Source of the DNA: Silurus meridionalis
Lineage: Eukaryota > Chordata > Actinopteri > Siluriformes > Siluridae
NCBI RefSeq assembly: GCF_014805685.1
Contig: NC_060902.1
Coordinates: 5,137,286-5,201,285, forward strand
Direction of reading: 5' to 3'
DNA length: 64,000 bases
Shown here: positions 11,455-21,860 of the stretch, in pieces
How positions within the stretch are numbered: the stretch's first letter is position 1
Layout: the number at the start of each line of letters is the position of its first letter
Notes under the pieces: generated by a model
Seen by the model: only the letters and a program-made list of their open reading frames with translations
What the model was told of the DNA's origin: nothing
The model's database searches: none
Translations under genes and position numbers: made by a program

Positions 11455-11830
11455 ACGTTTGACCAACAATTAGATTATGACATTATAACAATAAGACTGG
11501 TGATTGAATAACACTGATTATCACTTCATAACTTCATCATGGCACCTGTTAGTGGGTGTGATGTATTAGGCAGCAAAAGTGAACATTTGTTAATATGTTA
11601 GAAGCAGGAAATATGGGCAAGCATAAGGATTTGAGAGAGTTTGACAAGGGCCAAATTATGTTGGCTAGGCGACTGGGTCAGAGTATCTCCAAAACTGCAA
11701 ACTCTTGTGGGGTTTTCCTGGTCTGCAGCGGTCAGTATCTATCAAAAGTGGTCCAAAGAAGTAACAGGGTTAGGGTTAGGGTTAGGAATCTGTGACAGGG
11801 TCAAGGCTCACTGATGCATGTTTAGACTGT
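11455..11830 (+). mobile_element. Tc1-like 5' fragment with transposase N-terminus
   Basis: From 11612 the frame reads [20 protein letters not shown], then [13 protein letters not shown]: the first helix-turn-helix of a Tc1 transposase. A frameshift follows, after which [10 protein letters not shown] approximates the family's SIYQKWSKE. The upstream leader 'tgatgtattaggcagcaaaa' matches the nested copy at 62880-63165 on the other strand. A short TTAGGG-like run lies inside at 11767-11786. Confidence 0.85.
11767..11786 (+). repeat. Short interstitial telomere-like repeat (GGGTTA x3)
   Basis: Three GGGTTA units within the Tc1 fragment, where the family normally has 'acagggtcatgg'-type sequence. 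Confidence 0.9.
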
Positions 11831-12464
11831 AGCTCAAATTGTTAAAAGTTAAAGCTTTTAATGTTTAACAGTTCAGAAATGTTTTGGTAGCATAAGAGGG
11901 ACAATGTTGGTCAAATACAATGCTTATTTTTTTGCATTAATAAAAATGCTCTGATACCAATGTCCAATTTCACATGATATTTTGACTAGACGTATTTCAC
12001 AAACTGTGCTATGTAAAATAACACTGCAGCATCATCTTCCAATACAAATGAGATAATAAATCTTCTTATAGTATTTGAACAATATTGTTAAAATACAGCA
12101 TAAGGGCAGCTATGCTATTATTCATAGAGCGGTGACGAAAAGGTATTCATAAACATTAAGCATTGAAATTTACCTGGAAAAAAAAAATGCCATGCATGAG
12201 AGCACTTATGTTCACCGAGCACTGAGCACTGAGAAGTGTATATTTCTTTATCTGTCACTGATTAACACTACATGTTTCTTATGGCACCTTGTAGTTATTT
12301 TTTAACACATTCACGATGCATCATGTTCTATATGAAAGATACTGGCTCAGTTTAAACACCACTTATTATCATTAAACAGAGTATGTTACTCATTTCAAAA
12401 TCTGTACATACAATTATACATAGCGATTAGTACACCATAGATTCATTTCGAGTTTCTGGAAATA

Positions 12465-14305
12465 GAAAGGAAGACAGAGAGACGTGGTGGTGTAAAGAAG
12501 AAGTGCAGGAGAGCATAAGGAGAAAGAGGTTGGCAACACAGAATTGGAATCGACAGAGTGATGAGAAAAGTAGGCAGAAGTACAAGGAGATGCGGCAGCA
12601 GGTGAAGAGGGATGTGGTGAAAGCCAAGGAAAAGGCATACGAGGAACTGTATGTGAAGTTGGACACTAAGGAAGGAGAAAAGGATTTATACCGATGGAAA
12701 AGATGTGCTGCAAGTTAGAGTAAAAAAGGATGGAGATGGAAATGTGTTGACTAGTGAGGAGAGTGTGTTGAGAAGATGGAGGGAGTATGTTGAGCAGCTG
12801 ATTAATGAGGAAAATGAGAGAGGAGAAGGTTGGATGGTGTGGAGATGGTAAAGCAGGAAATGGATAGAATTAGTAAGGAGGAGTAAGGAAGTGAGAGCAG
12901 CGATTAAGAGGATGAAGAGTGGAAAGTCGGGAGGACCAGATGACATACCGGTAGAAGAATGGAAATGTTTAGGAGAGATGGCAGTGGAATTTTTAACCAG
13001 ATTGTTTAACAAGATTTTGGAAGGTTAGAGGATGCCTGAGGAATGGAGAAGGAGTGTGCTGGTACCGATCTTTAAGAATAAGGGAGATGTGCAGACCTGC
13101 AGTAACTACAGGGGAACTAAGTTGATCAGTCACACCATCAAGTTTTGGGAAAGAGTAGTGGAAGCCAGGCTGAGGGAAGTGACTATATGTGAGCAACAGT
13201 ATGGTGTTATGCCGAGGAAGAGCACCACAGATGCATTATTTGCTTTGAGAATGTTGATGGAGAAGTATAGAGTCAGAAAGGTCAGAAGGAGTTGCATTGT
13301 GTGTTTGTGGATTTAGAGAAAGCGTACGACAGGGGCCCGAGAGAGGAGTTGTGGTTTTGTATGAGAAAGTCAGGTGTGTCAGAGAAGTATGTGAGGGTGG
13401 TGCAGGACATGTATGAGGACAGTGTGACAGCAGTGAAGTGTGCAGTAGGAACGACAGACTGGTTTAAGGTGGAAGTTGGATTGCTCTGAGCCCTTTTCTG
13501 TTTGCAGTGGTGATGGACAGGTTGACGGACGAGGTCATGATGATATTGTAATTTGTGGTGAGAGTAGGGACAGGTTGAGAAGAGCCTGGAGAGCTGGAGG
13601 TACGCAGTGGAGAGAAGGAAAATGAAAGTCAGTAGGTGCAAGACAGAGTACATGTGTGTGAATGAGAGGGAGAGCAGTGGAGTGGTGCGGTTGCAGGGAG
13701 AAGAGGTGGAGAAGGTGGAGGAGTTCAGGTACCTGGGGTCAACAGTGCAAAGTAATGAAGAGTGTGTTAGAGAAGTGAAGAAAAGAGTGCAGGCAGGGTG
13801 GAGTGGGTGAAAAAGAGTGATAGCAGGAGTGATTTGTAATAGAAGGGTATCTGCAAGAGTGAAGTTTATAGGACTGTGGTGAGACCTGCGATGTTGTATG
13901 GTTTAGAGACAGTGACATTAAGTAAAAAACAGGAGGTGGAGCTGGAGGTAGCAGAGCTGAAGATGAGATTTTCATTGGGAGTGACGACGATGGACAGGAT
14001 TAGAAATAAATTTTTTAGAGGGACAGGGCATGTAGGACTTTTTAGAGACAAGGTGAGGGAGGTGAGATTGAGATGGTTTGGACATGTGCAGAGGAGGGAC
14101 ATGAGGTACATCGGTAGGAGAATGCTGGGGATGGAGCCACCAGGAAGAAGGAAAAGAGGAACACCAAAGAAGATTATGGATGTGGTGAGGGAAGACTTGC
14201 AGGTAGTTGCTTTAAAAGAGACAGATGTAGAGGACAGACTAGTATGGAGACAGATGATCCGCTGTGGTGACCCCTAATGGGAGAAGCCAAAAGAAGAAGA
14301 AGTTT
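12465..14305 (+). mobile_element. RTE-type LINE, 5'-truncated, with (AAG)n end
   Basis: A non-LTR retrotransposon body running to 'gggagaagccaaaagaagaa'. The final AAG repeats and the 3' sequence recur at 50418-50526, 56217-56325 and 47470-47618. The clade assignment (RTE/BovB-like) rests on the C-terminal RRMLGMEPPGRRKRGTPKK and CGDP-stop ending. Confidence 0.88.
12480..14277 (+). pseudogene. Degenerate RTE-type reverse transcriptase
   Basis: The protein would copy its own RNA into DNA at a nicked target. Blocks in order: WWCKEEVQESIRRKRLATQN (about 12486), MPEEWRRSVLVPIFKNKGD (13032, RT block 1), [34 protein letters not shown] (13310, the motif A Asp), [15 protein letters not shown] (13437), then a deletion where the YADD box should be (about 13530, leaving DDIVICG in another frame). 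After that come KTEYMCVNERES (13638), RYLGSTVQSNEE, RPAMLYGLETVTL (13882) and RLRWFGHVQRRD (14066). At least five frame changes or stops separate these blocks. The endonuclease domain is absent through 5' truncation. Inactive. Confidence 0.9.
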
Positions 14306-15099
14306 TATTTTGAGTTTCTCATATTTAAGATCCGGTTTGACAAACTTCTAAATGCTTTCTAAAAAAGTGGATGCCCAATGTGCTTTTCTGGTCTGCCATT
14401 GTATTGTATTTAAACAAAGTTGGCATGGGCTAATAAAACTAATAAATCTTTCCACATTACAAAAATCTGCTCACTTTTTAGCAGGCCTTCTTGAGCAGAT
14501 ATACAGTGTTATAATCAGACATACCTGTTTATTAAGTACACCAACACAGACAACAAAGACAGTCTTACAATCTCAGGGAAATTAATATATTAAGTTGTCT
14601 AAGGTAGGGATTCCTTTATCCTAGAGAAAGAACTACATATAATCCCAACAACATGTTGCTCTCAGCTAATACCTGGCCGTACCTCTATATGACAGATGGA
14701 ACAAGCCATGACAAATTTAATTTGAGTTACGTTAAACCCCTATTCCACACTCCCCAACCTTCTTGTTTGTGGGAAGAGCATATTGGAGCATGCTGTGTCC
14801 TCACCTTACACTGGCTTAAGCTCTGTGTCGAATTAGGTCAGCAAAAGCATGAAAAAGTGCATAAATCTTGATTTCCTGTCCTCTGCTTGGAGGCTGTAGC
14901 TGCTATGAATATTAACAATGACCTTGTGTATATAACACCCTCACTGAGATGCAGTATTGTGCTTTTTACATGATACAGGCATGCACTGCCTCTCCAGTGA
15001 TTTTTAAGAGGGCAACATTATACATTTAAAGCAGTAAACTCGGAATACAATGATTGGTGTAAATTGTTATCAGAAGCTACTTGAGAATTTTTCGTTTCC

Positions 15100-15290
15100 C
15101 AAAAGTGATACATATCATCCTGTTCAAAAGTTTACAACCCATTTACTCTTAATTAATATGCTGCCTTCCTGAGAATCAGTAAATGTATTTTTTATGGGGG
15201 GTTTTTCCTTAAAAAACTGGTAGTTTAACTGCTCAGGACAAACAAAGGACTCATCAACAACTATCAAAAAAAAAAAAAAAAAAAAAAGTT
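15100..15290 (+). mobile_element. DNA-transposon fragment (MITE-like) ending in poly(A)
   Basis: 'cctgttcaaaagtttacaac' and, further on, 'tttaactgctcaggacaaac' with 'ggactcatcaacaactatca' match from memory a dispersed fish element whose ends read 'aaagtttaca'. An A run of about 22 follows at 15268-15288. The right end is missing. Confidence 0.55.
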
Positions 15291-15340
15291 TTTATGATCC
15301 CGCTTAAAAACAAAATAAAACTTTTGCAAATACTTTAAGC

Positions 15341-15558
15341 CAGGGGTCACCAACCTTTTTGAAACTGAGAGCTACTTCTTGGGTACCGGTTAATGTGAAG
15401 GGCTACCAGTTTGATACACACAGTTTTCAGTTTGATCTGAAATGACATATTTGCTCAATTTACCTTTTATTATATGTTGTTATTAACTTATGTGGTCACT
15501 ACTTATGTGGTCCTTGCGGGCTACCTGGGGCCCGCGGGCACCACGTTGGTGACCCCTG
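15341..15558. mobile_element. hAT MITE with perfect 8-bp target-site duplication
   Basis: 218 bp with terminal inverted repeats CAGGGGTCACCAAC / GTTGGTGACCCCTG (14/14). It is flanked on both sides by CTTTAAGC (15333-15340 and 15559-15566). Ends and duplication length are diagnostic of the hAT superfamily (Charlie-like). It is more GC-rich than the host intron and carries an internal repeated 'acttatgtggtc'. Non-coding. Confidence 0.95.
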
Positions 15559-17297
15559 CTTTAAGCCATATGACCTTATATATAAGTTTATGTAGTTTAA
15601 GAAGCAGACACTGAATGTGACTGAGTAATTGATAAACATATAATGCTCTAATTCGAAGTTACTTTGAACTCTCTAGCATTTAGGCGCACAAACACTTCAG
15701 TTTACATAATAGCAATAAGTTTGAAATATATGCTATTTTAAAAATATACAAAGCAACGTTATTGCACCACTTTAGAATAATTTAGTTGCCTTTGGGAAAA
15801 AGCTAACTTCAAATGTTTTTTGTTTAGCTAAATTTAAGTACAGCCCTGCAGGTATGCTTTTTTTTGCTATAATGTTCACTGGATAAAAGTTCCACAGAAC
15901 TCTAATAAGGTTTGTGCAACTTTTCCAAAGTCAAATTCACTTTCAGAGGAAATAATCAGACTTTTTTTTCTTCTGCAGAACAGCTCAACAGTGAGTACAT
16001 GGCATGCATGCTAAAGTATAAAGTATAAAAAATATGTTTTTTTTCTGCTTTTCCTTTGGGTTCTCAAGTTCCCTCCTTCCAGAAAAAAATGCCAGGAGTT
16101 GGATTGAATTTGCTAAATTGCTTTTAGGTATTAATAACTGTATGAATGTATGTATTCCTGTATGTATGAACAGTATCCCTGAAATATACAGTACATGATG
16201 CTCCCAGGATAGGGATCAGATTGAAAAACTAACGAATGGACTTGAATTTACAAAATGTACTCTATTAAGCTTGAGTATGCAAATGCCTACACATTGCTTA
16301 GTCAGTTAGCTAATACTATGGTAACTTTCAGTTTCTATATGCTCAAGGATTCATGTATGCATGCATGTGTATATTAAAGTTATTACACCAAATATGCATG
16401 TATTCAATCCTTGACCTAGTGTATTAATAACTGTATGAATGTGTGCATACATGGTGCATTTCCTCCCTATATATGATGTTCCCATTATAGGCTTTAGATC
16501 CAAGATGTAAAGAATTAAGCTCAAGTCTCCATATGATTTCACAATGCTTGGTTAATTATCAAATTCTTTGCTAACTTCCAGTTTGTATATGCTCGAGGAT
16601 TCATGTATGCATATACAGTATCACAAAGTGTGTATTAAAGTTGATTAAATTACATCAAATATTGATGTATTCAATCCTTGACCTAGTGATCTAGCAGAAT
16701 GTGGGGCATCTGGTAAATGCTGTAAATAAAATGCAGTAATCCATGTTAAGGTTTACATTAGCTCGACTTTTGTAGATTTACACACTTTTAGGGGTATATT
16801 GTACACATGAAAGTTTTTATGACTTTACAGGATTTTTTTACGAATGCCAAGTTTCTCGTCTAAAAACAATTTATTAATAAATCCATTTGTGTCCAGTTTG
16901 AGAAATGACAAAATCTTGACAAGGTCAGGATATTTTGAAGCTGTTTATATTACTATGCAGGTATAGAGGTGAGAATGACAAAAGGAGAAAGATACGTATT
17001 AAATATTTAGGGCTTTCCTTGAGGGCCCATATGCATCAATCCTGAGAAAGTGTCTGCTGTGGAAAACTCTTTTGTCCATTTTAGATTATTTTCAGACACA
17101 TGGACATGTGCTAAATAGTTTTAGATATGTAAAAAGTACATAACAGCTCCAATAAATATATGTAACAATATGATATTTACTAAAAGGTATATAAATATTT
17201 TTTTGTGACATTTCTGACATTTCTGACCAACATTTTTTAAAAAATCACATCACAAGAAGGAAATTTATTCTGTGAGTAGGAAAACCGTACTTTTTAC

Positions 17298-17338
17298 CTT
17301 GATATTAGGTTTTCTTGTTGAGAATCCTCGAAACCATC
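17298..17338 (-). CDS. dock3: dock3 coding exon: SH3 domain continuation (WFRG block)
   Basis: This 41-nt exon begins with GA, which completes the split Gly codon left open by the exon at 25195-25278. It then encodes WFRGFSTRKPNIK and ends on a codon boundary. The Trp-aromatic-Arg-Gly block is the conserved SH3 ligand-binding Trp region that directly follows KCEG in DOCK3 and DOCK4. The STxKPNxK segment is closer to DOCK3. The acceptor (complement of 17339-17358) has a T-rich tract ending in TTTCAG, and the donor is AAG|GTAAAA. The intron to the upstream exon is 7,856 bp. The next exon should start with GIFP and encode the last SH3 strand. I did not find it between 1 and 17297, so it either lies outside the window or is too diverged for me to see. 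Confidence 0.92.
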
Positions 17339-17744
17339 CTGAAACAAAAAGACAAAATGTGTTTAAAGTTTATTATTCAATTTACAGCCTGCTTTTTAAT
17401 TGTTTAATTACAATGAGGTTAAATACAACACACTAGAAAGATGGTGGACATCATCATCATCAACAACACCAAAAGTTATATAAAACAAACAACTACTACT
17501 ACTATATTATAACAACATAAGAATAATTTGAATAATTTTTATTCTTACAGTATTAGCAGTCGTAGTTCAACATTGGTTGTATTGTTGTTATTCATTTTTA
17601 TTGTTGTTGTTATCCATTTTTTCCATTAGTATATGTGTTTCTCTTTATCGTACCATTATTAGTGGATTATAAGCCTGTATATTAAAGTAGACAATGATTC
17701 AATGTCAAATGATTATTTCCTCATGCTTCTTAATACTTACTTCC

Positions 17745-17960
17745 ACTTACAGAGTCTAGATACTCATGGGATCTAATTAACAAGCGATGTAGATCTGCAA
17801 TAAAATTTATATGAATTCTGTTCTCGCTCCCATTTAAAGACATTTTATTCCACATAATGGACCAAAGGTGTGTAATATTCATTTTGAGTAACAGAAGCAG
17901 AGAAGTTTAGAAGCTCTTATCAAATCATATTCAACCTTTAGCAGTGAAATTATCTATTTT
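17745..17960. repeat. Diverged local duplicate A
   Basis: Shares 'actcatgggatct', 'aatggac', 'tgtgtaatatt', 'tagaagctctta' and 'caacctttta/caaccttta' in the same order with 19425-19660, about 1.68 kb away. Best explained as an old local duplication or two copies of one unclassified repeat. Confidence 0.6.
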
Positions 17961-18250
17961 CTATGTATGCATGCAAATGAAAAACATTTCGGAAAAGAAA
18001 TTAAAGCATACAATACCGCACACAAACAATGATGGTGACTCATCCACATATAAAGTAATATGTTGTTGTTTTTTACTCTAGGTTTTAGAGAAAAATCTTC
18101 TCTCCAGATTGTGTCCTTTGAAATAAATACTTAAAAAACTATTTATACACATATCCAGATTTTTTTTAAATAGTGTTTTTTTTTAGCTTAATTAAATATG
18201 CTGAAAACAAAATGTTAGAATATTGGATTAGATAGACAAAAAGTGAGGTT

Positions 18251-18400
18251 TTGGTGGTGTAGCAGGTTGCGTTACAGTCCCACGGTTACGATTCTTAGCT
18301 ATGGTTTCTGCGTGGCTTTGCCTATACCGTGTCCTTGTGGGTTTCCGGCATGTTCTCTGACTTTATGCCACCTCTCGAAAAACATGACAGTAGGTGGGGT
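18251..18400 (+). repeat. tRNA-derived SINE
   Basis: 'ggtggtgtagcaggttgcgt' corresponds to the pol III A box and 'ggttacgattct' to a decayed B box (GGTTCGANTCC). The body then has 'cgtgtccttgtgggtttccg' and 'ccacctctcgaaaaacatg', typical of fish SINEs of this group. The 3' part beyond 18400 is not recognisable. Confidence 0.8.
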
Positions 18401-18954
18401 CAGTTATTGTTCTAATGTATAAATTTATGTGACATTGCGCCTGTTAATAAACTGGTGTTACATCTAGGGTGAATTCTTTCCTCACACTTAGTATACCCAA
18501 GACAGGACTGGGAAAACTGGGAACACTGACCTGGATAAAGAAATAACTGAAAATAAAAAATGACGATACACACATGACTACCAAAGTCTTTTACAGTGTG
18601 TAAATTAGAAGACCACTGGTCAACCACCTGCCTTGTGTGTGCTCACACTGAAGCTTTACTTTGTGAAATCTTGAATATAACAAATCAGTTCCAATCTGTG
18701 TGGTCCTATGATAGCGATTTTTCTGTTTCATATTCTAGATCTGAACAGTCCTGCCCAGTGCCCAGTACTGTTGGGGAAGGCCCTGGATTCCCCTGGAAGT
18801 CACAATTTATTTACAAAGTACATTAAATAATCATTTATTTATAACCCACATTCAGAAACAATGACTGTTAAGAAAATGCTGTTCAGACCATTAAAGAAAG
18901 ATGATTAAATCGAAAAAAGATTAAATAGAGACTTTATACTGAGGCAGTTCAATT

Positions 18955-19430
18955 CAGATGGTTTTTATTTGTAGAGCGCTTTTAACAATGGACATGGTCT
19001 CTAAACAGCTTTACAGAGATACAGTGATCATAAAGTTATATAAAAGAATGTATAAGTGTAATGCTCATAAGTCTGTTCCATTTAACTGTAGGTTTGTCCC
19101 TAATGAGCAAGCCAGTGCTGACTGTGGCAAGGAAAAACTACCTGAGATGGCATGAGAAAGAAACCTTAAGAGGAACCAGATTAAAAAATATCCATTCATT
19201 ACATGTCCATCATTGTTGATGCGTGTGCAGTGATACGTGCTTAAATGCAAAACTGTTTATGCACAGTCAGAAGCTAAAAATAAATATGCTTTCAGGCGGG
19301 ACTTAAAATCACCAAATTCGGTGAGGACTTGATATGGAACGGCAACTCGCTCCAGAGCATTAGTCCAGCAACTGAGAACGCTCTGTCACCCTTTGTTCTT
19401 AATCATGTCCTGGGGACAGTTAACTGAGTC
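18955..19430 (-). mobile_element. L2-like LINE: ORF2 C-terminus and 3' UTR
   Basis: On the minus strand about 19375-19290 reads GDRAFSVAGLMLWSELPFHI, then KSSPNLV. After a frameshift comes DFKSRLKAYLF and then a stop. This is the usual C-terminal tail of L2-like ORF2 proteins. The 3' UTR follows, with 'ggtttctttctcatgccatc', 'ttgccacagtcagcactggc' and the terminal 'ccatgtccattgttaaaagc'. 5'-truncated, inactive. Confidence 0.85.
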
Positions 19431-19660
19431 TATATACTCATGGGATCTCATTAAGAGGTAAGAGGGAACTGTAACATTTTAATATTAAACCTGTTAATTT
19501 CTCATTCCTGCTTTAAAGGTATCTAACACACAATGGACTAAAAATGTGTAATATTTATTATTATAATTATTTATTAACAATAGTGATAAAAAAAAACCTT
19601 TAGAAGCTCTTATTCATTGTTCAAGTGGAACATTTTCAACCTTTTACCAGGATTAAGCAG
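19425..19660. repeat. Diverged local duplicate B
   Basis: Partner of 17745-17960, in the same orientation. It adjoins the L2-like copy at 18955-19430, so the shared unit may be LINE-linked. Confidence 0.6.
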
Positions 19661-20617
19661 GTACTGAAGACAAAATGCATAAATGTTTGCTGAAATTTGC
19701 TCCCAGGATACCTTGTCATTCTGAGTTGTACTTCTGCATGTTGATACCTGACTGCAGATTTAAGGGTGAATGTTTTTACTTGAAAGTATTTAAATTTCGT
19801 TTTCTTTTTCTTAAAGTATATTGTCTTTTCATTTGTACTTTGTGATCACATTAAAGGTGGAAAAAAGATTGTATTATTTATCTTTTATTATTTTTTACAT
19901 AACACCTGTCTAGACATCTTTATATCCACTGAATGTCACAAGACCATGAGTTATCTTTCAAAAGCTAGACCACAGTTTATCTTCCAAATGATGGACTTCT
20001 AAGGCACAAAACAGCAAAGGCAATGTAGTACTCATGTATTTACTAATTTATTAAATTATTTACACTAAAAGCAGATGGCTGCTAATGTTGTACAGATAAT
20101 AGAAGATTAGTATTAAAGCAACCACAAAAAATAAAAGCTACAAGGTTGACAAAAATTGAGGAACTAACTACATCCAATACTGCTTATACCCACAGATGCA
20201 GCATGCTCCTCAGTAGAAAAATATGTTGTTTATGGCGTAGGCTCTTAATTTTTTGTAACACAATATCAGTACTGTTAATATGTCTATATAATCAGCTCAA
20301 AGAGTAGATCATGAATTTGATTACACATCACAGAAATGTTTCATTGTTGGACCAAAAGCATTATGTGCGAATGTATGAAATGTTACTCATGTATTAAGGG
20401 TCAAAGGCAAGTGGTGCATGACATTCACATGCTCACGATGAAAGACTCAGAGTAAGAAATGCAGAGACATAAAACAGGCTGCTGTAGCAAGCATGTCATA
20501 TTTTATCAAATTTTCCTCTCAATTACAGATCTATGATATTCCATCTTAAAAATCGCGAAAAGAAGCCATAAAGCATGCCTAGCCAATACCGCATGGCTAT
20601 AGAGCACACCAAAGGAC

Positions 20618-20696
20618 TCATTCTGAATCTAATTCATCCATAGGCTTAAGGTGCTTTTTAATCTTACGTATCAATTTCTCCACTCCTGGCCTTTGT
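20618..20696 (-). other. Candidate terminal exon of unknown origin
   Basis: A strong acceptor (complement of 20697-20712: T-rich tract then CCAG) is followed by a minus-strand frame reading QRPGVEKLIRKIKKHLKP, then MDELDSE and TGA. It lies in the dock3 intron between the two SH3 exons. Its frame needs two bases from the upstream exon, whereas the dock3 exon at 25195 supplies one; joined to that exon it would hit a stop after about eight codons. It could be an exon of an unrelated nested gene, a cryptic or poison exon, or chance. I do not recognise the peptide. Confidence 0.2.
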
Positions 20697-21479
20697 CTGG
20701 AAAAGAAAAATTACCTGACTGCACAGACACTGAGTCGCTTATAATCGTGTGCTATGAGCTGTGGGCTCAGAGAAAGAATACCTCATGCATAGTCTGATTT
20801 ACTACTGCTTAGTATGAACATACATCAGAATATAATGCAAATTTTTACTCAGTTTAATTTTGTTATTCAAAAATACATTGTTTAACAGACTCAACAGATC
20901 ACATTGGGAACTCCATTTATAAATTTAAATCAGGAATTGTTTGGCCCACTTTGTGTTATGAGCAAAACAGCCCTTCATCCAGAAGAATATGCAGAAAAAG
21001 AAAATAGCATTAAAAAAAAAAGTGTGTGATAGACAGAGAATGAGAAAGATATAGGGAGAAAAGATAGGGAAAACAGGGAAAAAAGACAAAGGTTAAATTC
21101 ACTAGAAAATTGGCAAGATTTTTGCGTAATTTTGGATGTGCTCTAATAACTTGGACACATAACACAGATCTAATCCCGCTCTGCTAACGACTTAACATTT
21201 TGATGCAGCTCCTTGCAATTGAGCGGCTACAAGAACGGCATGAAATATTCATAAGCGGGTGGCTGAATGGTATGCACCTGTGGCCATCTGTCCCAAAATG
21301 TAGATGCTACACCTGCTGTGTTAATTGTCCACAGTCCATCTTTGTTAACATTTATAGCACATGGCTTGTGACTGGTAGGAAATTATCCTAAAATTAAGTG
21401 TATCCCCATCAACATCAACTAGGTTTGTGCAAAAAATTTTAACCTCTTTACACGATCTCACAATGTCTAAATACTTGCT

Positions 21480-21860
21480 GTAATCTGGTTATATTACACA
21501 GAGCATTCTAAAATCTTTCAGACCATTTTGTCACATTTTGTTATGTTGCTGAAATGGTTTAAATTTATTTTTCCACAACAATCTACACTACATTACCCAT
21601 AATGGCAAAGCAAAACAAAAAAAGATTTGCGATGTATTAGAAATATAAAAATGAAAAACATAATTTCTCAGACCCCTCACTATAGTACTTGAAATTTACC
21701 TCAGGCAAAGATATGGCAAAGACTACAAAGAAAATTCTCCTGCACTAAAAGCTCTTAAAATCCCTTTAGCCTTTATCATTCTTAAATAGAAGAAGTTTGG
21801 AACAACCCGGACTCTACCCACAAGTGGCCCCAAGTCCAAACTGAGCAATCAGGTGGGAAT
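21480..21860 (+). mobile_element. Tc1-like fossil
   Basis: 'cagaccattttgtcacattt' with 'tgttatgttgctgaaatgg' is a decayed Tc1 leader. Further on, 'ctcaggcaaagatatggcaa' and 'agaagtttggaacaacccgg' are the degenerate start of its transposase (the KKFGTT region). No intact frame remains. Confidence 0.75.

Larger units (their letters stand above)
1..17297 (-). other. dock3 intron downstream of the WFRG exon (partial)
   Basis: Inferred intron, placed by the donor at 17292-17297; its far end is outside the window. About half is recognisable transposon debris, listed separately. No gene or repeat was recognised in 410-3540, 4740-4970, 5115-5680, 5920-6360, 10100-11455, 11830-12460, 14310-15095 and 15560-17297. 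Within these, 2380-2560 and 2960-3170 are mixed-composition, non-repetitive sequence that could be conserved non-coding DNA. The sequence alone does not prove it. Confidence 0.8.

Noticed and set aside
12686..13012. Antisense frames over the RTE LINE (also 13282-13653 and 13739-14111)
   Set aside because: Shadows of the purine-rich coding strand of the LINE.
868..17297. Search for the next dock3 exon (GIFP...YIHLKK) on the minus strand
   Set aside because: No stretch encoding it was found. Superficial hits such as 860-890 do not translate.
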